Assembly: GCA_903813345.2 (NCBI GenBank)
Contig: CAIIXF020000003.1
Location: forward strand, 31,989,151 to 32,053,150
Length of the DNA: 64,000 nt
Reading direction: 5' to 3'
Origin: Owenia fusiformis
Lineage: Eukaryota; Annelida; Polychaeta; Sabellida; Oweniidae
The position numbers and the translations under genes are program-made. The first letter of the stretch is position 1; each line of letters opens with the position of its first letter. The notes beneath the pieces were generated by a model. The model ran no database searches. It worked only from the letters and a program-made list of their open reading frames with translations, and was not told where the DNA came from. Shown one piece after another: positions 57,365-64,000 of this stretch.

Positions 57365-58555
57365 GGTTCACAGCATGTGACATCTAATCTTACCAAATTT
57401 CAATTTATGCCAGTTAGGTCACGTTGACGTGCCTCTCGTGTATTCCAGCTATTAGGATAATTATGTATCGAATTCCTACCATAATTTGTTTGTTTTTGTG
57501 TCATAAAACATACCAGCATATACTTCAGTGTCATCTCGAGTGTGATTTGTTTCAGCCTACACGTAATCTAACTTATATTTGCGTTCTTGGGATGTGGTAA
57601 CATGAACATTTGATTGCTCTAATGCACCTGTGGCTTACTCTGTCATATCTTGCAGATATTTATTTGCTTGAAATGCCATCCATTTTTAGTTTTAGCCTAC
57701 ATAGGGAAACTTGGAGAAAGAGAAACTACATTCATAACTTATACGACGGTGAACGGGAGGTTTACAGTCACCCCGGTGCACTAATCCCTTATCTAAATGT
57801 TCGTTCCGCGGACCAGGGTGCACCAGAGTTTAAGGCCATTCCAAAAGAAATAAGTGCCATTACCTAGGGTGTGGTATTCATAGATTAGTAACACTTACAA
57901 TTACAATAATTCCATCACCAGGATGTGGTAAATTTCAGAGATAATTCCACACGTAGACAGCCTTACAACGATGGGCGTTCAGTCGACTGATGATTTATCT
58001 AAGTGACGAAACGAATTAGATCTTTGGCAATAGGCAAATTTCGTTCACGTACACGTTTTCTCCAGGAACTCAATCACAATTATTTTCCTTATACCTTTAT
58101 GATTATAGGCCAAACCGGGCATGCTATAAAGAGGAAAACTAATCACCATGATCACTAGAGGACCAGAACGTACACGAAGAGATTTTCTTAAAATGTATAG
58201 TTTTAACCTCGACCATCGTGTCCGTAAAATAATCACCACATTCATAAGCCATTTCTATAGCGGGACATGCAGGTGAAAACGTCTTGCGAAGAAAAAACGT
58301 ATAATATTGATGAAAACGTAACTTGAATTTATTTCCAATATACAAAAGGCGAAAAATGATGTTCAAAATTGACTTTGAAGCTCTGTAACTTTAGTATTCA
58401 TCAAGTAAACTAAACACTTAGTGTACAAAAAAGTTAGACAATTCAATTTTCTACATTAAAATTTTTTTTTCTGAATATTTAACTGAATAGATATCCTGAT
58501 TTTGGATTTGCCCCGAACCCACCATTTCCCATTGGTTAACATGGGAATGACGATT
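57365..58555. other. intergenic stretch upstream of receptor gene 4
   Basis: No supported gene. A 85-codon frame at 57610-57867 was considered and not accepted. The region should contain the receptor 4 promoter. Confidence 0.3.
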
Positions 58556-59245
58556 TTCAAAAATTCATCAAATTTATCATCAATTTTCGACCTACCGGAT
58601 TTTCTCGGATATAAGCCCTGGGCGTATAACTGAAAGAAGGGGTAATTTCGGTTGTTATTTTACCTCTTATTTTTCGCCTATGGGCGTATAAGTGTACTAC
58701 TTTCGATTTTTGGCACAGTGGGCGTAAATGTGAGAAGAGCTGATCTTCCTAAAAGACTACAGTACCTACTGTTGTAGTCCTACCGCATGTTTTGTAAGAA
58801 TTATAAAGGAAATGTCACCTACATCCTTGGACTTAATGTTGAAACAAAGTAACAACAGAACGATCCACCACTGCCACTTACGGCACAGCGTTGAACTTAA
58901 TGTTGAAACAAAGTAACGACAGAACGAACTGCCAGTGACAAAATACTCTTGAATTTATTGAAAAAATCAATAAATAGTCATTTTTTATAGGCACATGGGC
59001 GTATAAGCGTACTACATTCGATTTTTGGCCCATGGGCCTAAATTTAGGGGGGCGTATATGCGAGAAAATCCGGTTGACGAAATAATTGAGAAAATTTGGT
59101 GGTATTGGAAATAAAGTCAAGTTACGTTTCCATCAATATTATAAGTAATTTCATCGCAGGGTAAGTACTAGCAAATAAAAATTCAAACGTAAAGAGGCTT
59201 TAACACGTAGTTCAATAGGGGAGCTAAGGTTGCCAAACTTATGGA
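58556..59245. repeat. dispersed repeat, copy 2, interrupted by a TIR element
   Basis: Flanks of the inserted element (58556-58594 and 59075-59245) line up with 91-290 at the left edge of the window in the same order and orientation, so both are copies of one repeat or of one duplicated segment. Confidence 0.7.
58595..59074. mobile_element. 480-bp TIR element (CCGGATTTTCTCG ends)
   Basis: Ends CCGGATTTTCTCGgATATAaGCCC and the complement at 59051-59074; repeated 'gggcgtataagcgtactac..tcgatttttggc' words at both inner ends. Contains a tandem duplication of 'gttgaaacaaagtaacracagaacga' (about 58838 and 58898). The left-edge repeat copy lacks it, which confirms it as an insertion. No obvious target duplication. 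Confidence 0.8.
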
Positions 59246-60631
59246 GGTGTACTTTACATCTGTACTATCAACAAGATATCTTGTGGAAATCTCTATCATA
59301 GCAAATACATATTTTTTATTCAGCAGTTATTTATTACATATATTTAATACATCTAATCCGCTGGATATGCTTCTGGATCTTTTAACTACAATATTTTGTT
59401 ATAAAATAATGACTTATTCGTTACACTACACTAATACCTTTCTTGCTGAATCTGTAAAATGCTTAAACCCTTCGTCCATCAACTAATACGACCCAGACAT
59501 ATATGAATTGATGCTGAATAAAGTAATCTATCAGAAAAATTAGCAAGTGGCCCTCTGACTTCCTAAAACCCCTGCTGGAGACTGCTAGATAATATAGTGG
59601 TAGTTCCCTCGACGATCGTATTACATGATCTCCACTCTGTTTTGTATCATTTTAATATTGTCATAACTGCGGCATTATGAACTTTTCATGAATCACATCA
59701 AGAGTAACGTACTAATAAATAATTAGAGACCAACCATATAAAATGGAAGTAATGTATTAGTATCAACTGTTCGGTGTAGTTGCTTATTACAAGACACAAT
59801 AGGCCCATTATTAATTATTAATTAACTTATTTATTAACTTAAGGATTTAAGCTTTGGACTCAGTGCATTGTGTGCTGAACCATTCTACGAAGATGTTTCC
59901 AAATCTTTGCTTGGCCCCGCAGGGAGAATGCAAGGAAACAACATCTGAGTGGAATGAGGCAGCTGAAATGCTTTGAGTCTTGGGCTAAAATTATTTTCAC
60001 ACATTGCAAAATATTTCTATAAAATCACATAAAAGATACAAAATCACTAAAAGAACATATTTTCAATGCAAGGGTCAAGTATTGGAAAACTCAATTTCAA
60101 ACTCAATCGCTTAGCAACTGTACATAACAAATGCGTTATTGATATTTCACATACTTTTTATTATGTGAATGAGAAAAAGTAATAAAATTGTTGATAAATA
60201 GGCAAAAAATTATCTCATAAGCCAGAAAAGTGGTTTATGGAAAAACGCACTTTCCAACTTAAGTTCTCATTGGATCCGATGGCTCATTAACATTTAAAAC
60301 ATGATAAAATATTATATTCAATCACGATGTTGCTTTTTTAAAACATTTTTTTAAATATCTTGCCATCTGAGCGACATCACAGCGTATCATCGTAACATCA
60401 AAATTTTTAAAAACATACATGTGTTAAGTGTTGTATTTGATGATTCAAAAGTCTAAACTTTTGTTTCTAAAATTGCGGGAAAATATTAGATGAACAACAT
60501 ATTTTTCAAAAGAATGTATCAAAGGGTTTTTCAAGTCATGCGAAGTAATATTTATGCCTAAATATATTTTCAAATTTAACATAGGGCCTTTAAAAGCAAA
60601 TGCGACAATCATAGTCCTCTCAACGTAAATA
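59246..60631. other. intergenic stretch
   Basis: AT-rich with no recognised gene; the right part is the probable 3' UTR of the cysteine-rich membrane protein gene. Confidence 0.3.
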
Positions 60632-62458
60632 TTAGTTCTGAATATGTTCGCTTATGGCGTCTCTGTTTTTGCTAGGCATATGCGACATTATCATACTCAT
60701 TGATTTCTTTATGTCGGTACTGAAAGTCTTTTTTTGTTTTAACATCGCTAGTTGCTGTCGTCTACATATAACAGTCAGAATAGCTATGACACATATAGCA
60801 ATAAACAAAAGTATCCCTAAAGCGATTGAGATTGCTCTCAAGGTGGGAGTTTCCGATTCATTTATGATGGCCTTTGCTGTAGTGTTTGTCATGTTGAATG
60901 CTCCAGTTGCTTCAATGGTTGAAGATAAAATTGATGCTTCGGTCTGGGTTCTGGGAGAAGTCGAAGTAGCTATCGTTGAGGATGTTTCAGAATCTAAAAC
61001 TAGGGCATAAACGTCATATCCCGGAGCAGGGCTGTTTCCTAATTTTAAGTCATATTTACCATTTTCAACAATATTACAAAAACGAAGATCACATTTCACA
61101 GATGTCATATCCCTATTACTGTAATAGTTGATGACATTTGCCCCATATTCACAAGCGTACAGCATACACTGCCTCAAATCCCCTGCCTGTTCAATCACAA
61201 TGGACCGGCTGCATTTTGACATAAGGCATTGGTTTCTATGCCGTCTTATCACATATATGGAAGAATTGCAGACGGGTGATCCTGGATATGGTAAGACTAG
61301 CCATTCGTTTTGATATTCTTGACCAGACTGTCTTGACCAAAACAAATACTTTCTATAAAGTAAAAATCCCATCCTGTTCCTTCATGGTTTCTCTTACATT
61401 TTAAGGCAGTAGAAGAACGAGTTGTTGAGTTAATATTATACATGATAAGATTTGAACCAGTTTTGCAAAACGCCTCTTCGGCATCGCCCTGTCCACATAG
61501 AGACACTTCATCGAAACATGCTGGTAGTGGAAGTTGTATTGGCTCAGGTTTAAACTGACTGTTGCAGTCGATTGCCAAATGGGATAACGTATACATAACT
61601 GAAGCATTGTCCGAACGGTACAAGTTGAATTCGTAATCGTTTTCTGATGGATTATATCCACATTGTATTGTTTCACATCTTTGCGGACTTTCATTGGTAA
61701 AAAATCTAAACAGATTTGCCTTGTCATGACAAGCAGCAGACATACAATCACGCAAATTGAATCCGGTGTGATTTGTGATAGAAAGACATGGCGACTCTCC
61801 TCGCCACAAAACATCCACCAGCCCTCTTTTTCTAAAATAAGAACTGTGGCACTTTGGAATAAATGGATGTGGCCTCGCATAAACTGGCCGTTGCACACCG
61901 TCATCAACCCATCCATAGTCCCAGTCAGTCCCATTCACATTAGAATCGCATTTGTAAATTGCACAATGGTGATCGTTCCTCTCATCCCATTGTGTACCAT
62001 ATTGAACGACATTTGCTCCCAATTCGCACGCTTTTGCAAAGCAAATCTCATGTGATGTGTATTTGCCTACAGTGACATTCAACAGGGGGCAAGATGGGCT
62101 TAGATACAGGTCCAATCGCATTCTTGCTTGGAGGAAGTCACCAAAGTAACAGTCACCTGCAATAAACATAGGGATATGAAAAATGCAACAGAATTAAGAT
62201 ATTTTAGATAAAACATTCGGATATGATTTTGTAAGAAGTTTGTCCAGCCATCATTGATTCTTCCAAATCATAAAATCCGGAGAAGAGTAAATACAAAAAA
62301 TAACCGAATGCACTCAACTTAAGACAATACAATTTATTGTATATTGTGCTTTGCCTTCGAAACACTTCGGACAATAACTTACCCGGACATGATGGGAGTG
62401 CAGCAGAAGCTACAGCGAGACAAGCTCCGGCCACGATAAAGAGCAATGTCACCTCCAT
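60632..62458 (-). pseudogene. cysteine-rich repeat type I membrane protein, one frameshift
   Basis: Exon 1 is 62458-62383 (signal peptide MEVTLLFIVAGACLAVASA, then LPSCPG), with a GTAAGT donor; exon 2 starts at 62156 after TTGCAG in matching phase (DCYFGDF). Exon 2 reads in one frame to about 61370 and then continues in another to the stop at 60632; total length is 2 mod 3, so one nucleotide appears lost, most simply in the A5 run at 61362-61366. Read across the shift, the protein has four ~90-residue cysteine repeats of the form C...CMxxACxxGANVxxYxxN...KC...C with WDF/YDL at the end, many N-glycosylation sites, a Ser/Thr-rich stalk, a single transmembrane helix (ALGILLFIAICVIAILTVI) and a basic ~45-residue cytosolic tail. 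I do not recognise the family; the repeat loosely recalls PAN/MANEC-type modules. The shift could be an assembly error, so the gene may be functional. Confidence 0.75.
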
Positions 62459-63014
62459 AGCGGAACAGTCAGCGTTGTACGTTGACAATTAGAATGTACC
62501 CAGGCACCCCGAAAATCAGTGCTGAACATCACGTCTTGGTGTAATGTTTTAAATGTTCTTGCTTTGAATATGTTGGACCTATTTTTATATTAGTTTAAAC
62601 TTTGGAATAACTAGTGATAAAGCATGTTATATAAACACATTATTTGAAAGTGCAAACACATTTATTACATTTAGTGGATTCAATATCTATAATTATAACC
62701 TTTCGTTTTTTCTCTTGCACACGATTAAAACAATATTAGCTATCAAATCCGTGTACTTCTAATTTGATTTTAAAATAACCAGCTTCACGTCTTCTACCCT
62801 TTGCATTCGTTTGACTTCACTTCTTAAAAGAGAGCTTCTTAAGTTTAACTAGACTCTGCATGCAGGGTACGTCTTCCTTACATATGAGCGAATCCACTAA
62901 TGCAGCTTTCCCAATTGGGTAAATAGTAAATTATAGCGATTTGGAACGTAAATTAAACATGCGAACCGAGGCGCAAATTTGCGCTTACTTGCGAACCGGG
63001 CCGGGATTGCATCA
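62459..63014. other. upstream flank of the cysteine-rich membrane protein gene
   Basis: Nothing recognised apart from its position as probable promoter. Confidence 0.3.
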
Positions 63015-63267
63015 GGGCTATTAGTTTGGTTGTCATCAGGCCGTATCAGTTCAGGAACATTTTGCAAATTATGTTTATTTCTCATGGCACACCACATGTT
63101 TAAGTGAGACGCTGGTGACATATTTTATTCAAGTAAAAGTGTACAATTCATAATCCATGGCTAGATAGCATCCTCAAGTTTCATTTGGTATGCAAATTAT
63201 GATTTTGTATCAAAAATTAAAAAGTAATAGCATTTTGAAAAAAGTGGCGTTTTTTTGGCCCACCTTG
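63015..63267. mobile_element. truncated copy of the CAGGGTGGGCC MITE
   Basis: Matches the right 250 bp of the element at 26360-26950 (ggctattag..gtcatcagg, aggaacattttgcaaa, ctcatggcacaccacatgtt, ending gtggcgttttttt ggcccaccttg, then TA). The left terminus is missing. Confidence 0.85.
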
Positions 63268-64000
63268 TATTTGTAAGCTTTTGCGTCCGTAGTTCGTCGA
63301 AAACTTTTGAGCATGCATAATGCAAACTATATGGTAATTAAAAGTTTTGTTTTTCGTTAAAATTCGTTCCAATACGTCAACCAATTGGAAAGTCTTCGAA
63401 TAGCGTTGTCAGATGGCCTTAGAGGTCCTATCAAGGTTAAAAGAAAGTGTAATATTTAGTGGAAATAAATGTAAACGCAGATCTGCCTCAACGAATAATG
63501 CAAAAACTCTTTAGAACAGATCGGAGTAAACCATATTATCTCATTACGTCTCATTGATTCTCTGTTTAATTCCATTCATTCTTTTTGATTTCCTTAGAAT
63601 AAAAGATGTATATTATAGTTACTCAGTTCGGTAGTTGTCAAAAAACAACTTCGAACGCTACCTGCAGCCTGCCATCTTGTACTTCCCAATATACATGTAC
63701 TTATTGGGATTTCTTATGTTTAAAAAGAGTGCCATGGGTCTTAGGCTCTTTGCTCACATAGTGACGTATTTTCAAAATGAATTCTTTTTATACATAAAAC
63801 ATTTAGCCTTTCGAGTATATTTCGTCACAGGTCTAGACCTTGACCTGTTCGACATGGGTACTTTATAATAAACCGAACTCTATGACAATTTAAACCATTC
63901 AATTTTTTGGACATGTGCGCAAAAATGTTTGTCTCATTTTATCATACCTAAGCTTTTAATCTTTATTTTTAGATAAATGAAGATTACTGTATTTGCCAAC
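63268..64000. other. right edge of the window, nothing recognised
   Basis: A 77-codon frame at 63635-63868 has no splice signals or family resemblance. No other feature seen. Confidence 0.3.

Noticed and set aside
57610-57867. 85-codon plus-strand ORF upstream of receptor gene 4
   Set aside because: No recognisable motifs and no splice partners.
61300-61380. A micro-intron explaining the frame change in the cysteine-rich gene
   Set aside because: The only GT..AG pairs in the overlap are about 20-30 nt apart, too short for a spliceosomal intron.
63635-63868. 77-codon plus-strand ORF near the right edge
   Set aside because: Hydrophobic by base composition; no family evidence.

Overview
The window looks like AT-rich nuclear DNA from a marine invertebrate. 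Genes have spliced exons with consensus GT/AG borders and long introns, and about a third of the DNA is transposon-derived. The protein families present and the frequent short motifs tacatgtac and taggcctat make an invertebrate deuterostome, perhaps an echinoderm, my best guess. That placement is inference, not proof.

Layout, left to right. (1) 0-8.4 kb: a dispersed repeat at the left edge, a Tc1/mariner-like foldback element, an intronless FIT2/FITM2 lipid-droplet/ER gene on the + strand (2864-3790), and another foldback element carrying a nested small transposon. (2) 8.7-13.6 kb, minus strand: a complete five-exon GDAP1-like gene (322 aa, GST fold plus C-terminal tail anchor). A mariner relic sits in its intron 2 and a nested foldback element lies about 50 bp upstream of its ATG. 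(3) 16.2-26.1 kb, minus strand: a complete ten-exon SLC49A4/DIRC2-like lysosomal major-facilitator transporter (484 aa). Its fifth intron holds a 4-kb composite satellite block. (4) 27.8-57.4 kb, minus strand: a tandem array of four class C (metabotropic-glutamate-receptor-like) GPCR genes. Each has one large exon for signal peptide, venus-flytrap, cysteine-rich domain and TM1-TM4, and one small exon for TM4 end to C-terminus. Genes 2-4 look intact. Gene 1 is broken in its second exon by a recent, 5'-truncated LINE with a perfect 13-bp target-site duplication. The LINE reading frame is fused in frame to the receptor. (5) 60.6-62.5 kb, minus strand: a type I membrane protein with four cysteine-rich repeats, carrying one apparent 1-nt frameshift.

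The four receptors share near-identical DNA blocks beside divergent ones, which suggests gene conversion. They keep the residues expected to hold the alpha-amino-acid part of a ligand, but not the arginine that anchors the glutamate side chain. They may therefore be a lineage-specific set of amino-acid or small-molecule sensors. The other single-copy genes are unrelated housekeeping or organelle genes. There are no operons, and neighbours are not functionally coupled as far as the sequence shows.

The most notable structures are the receptor/LINE in-frame chimera, a twin-primed (5'-inverted) LINE nested in a foldback element, a paralogous empty site for a small TIR element, and a satellite rich in nuclear-receptor half-sites inside the SLC49A4 intron. 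All family assignments were made by eye from translated sequence; no database search was run.
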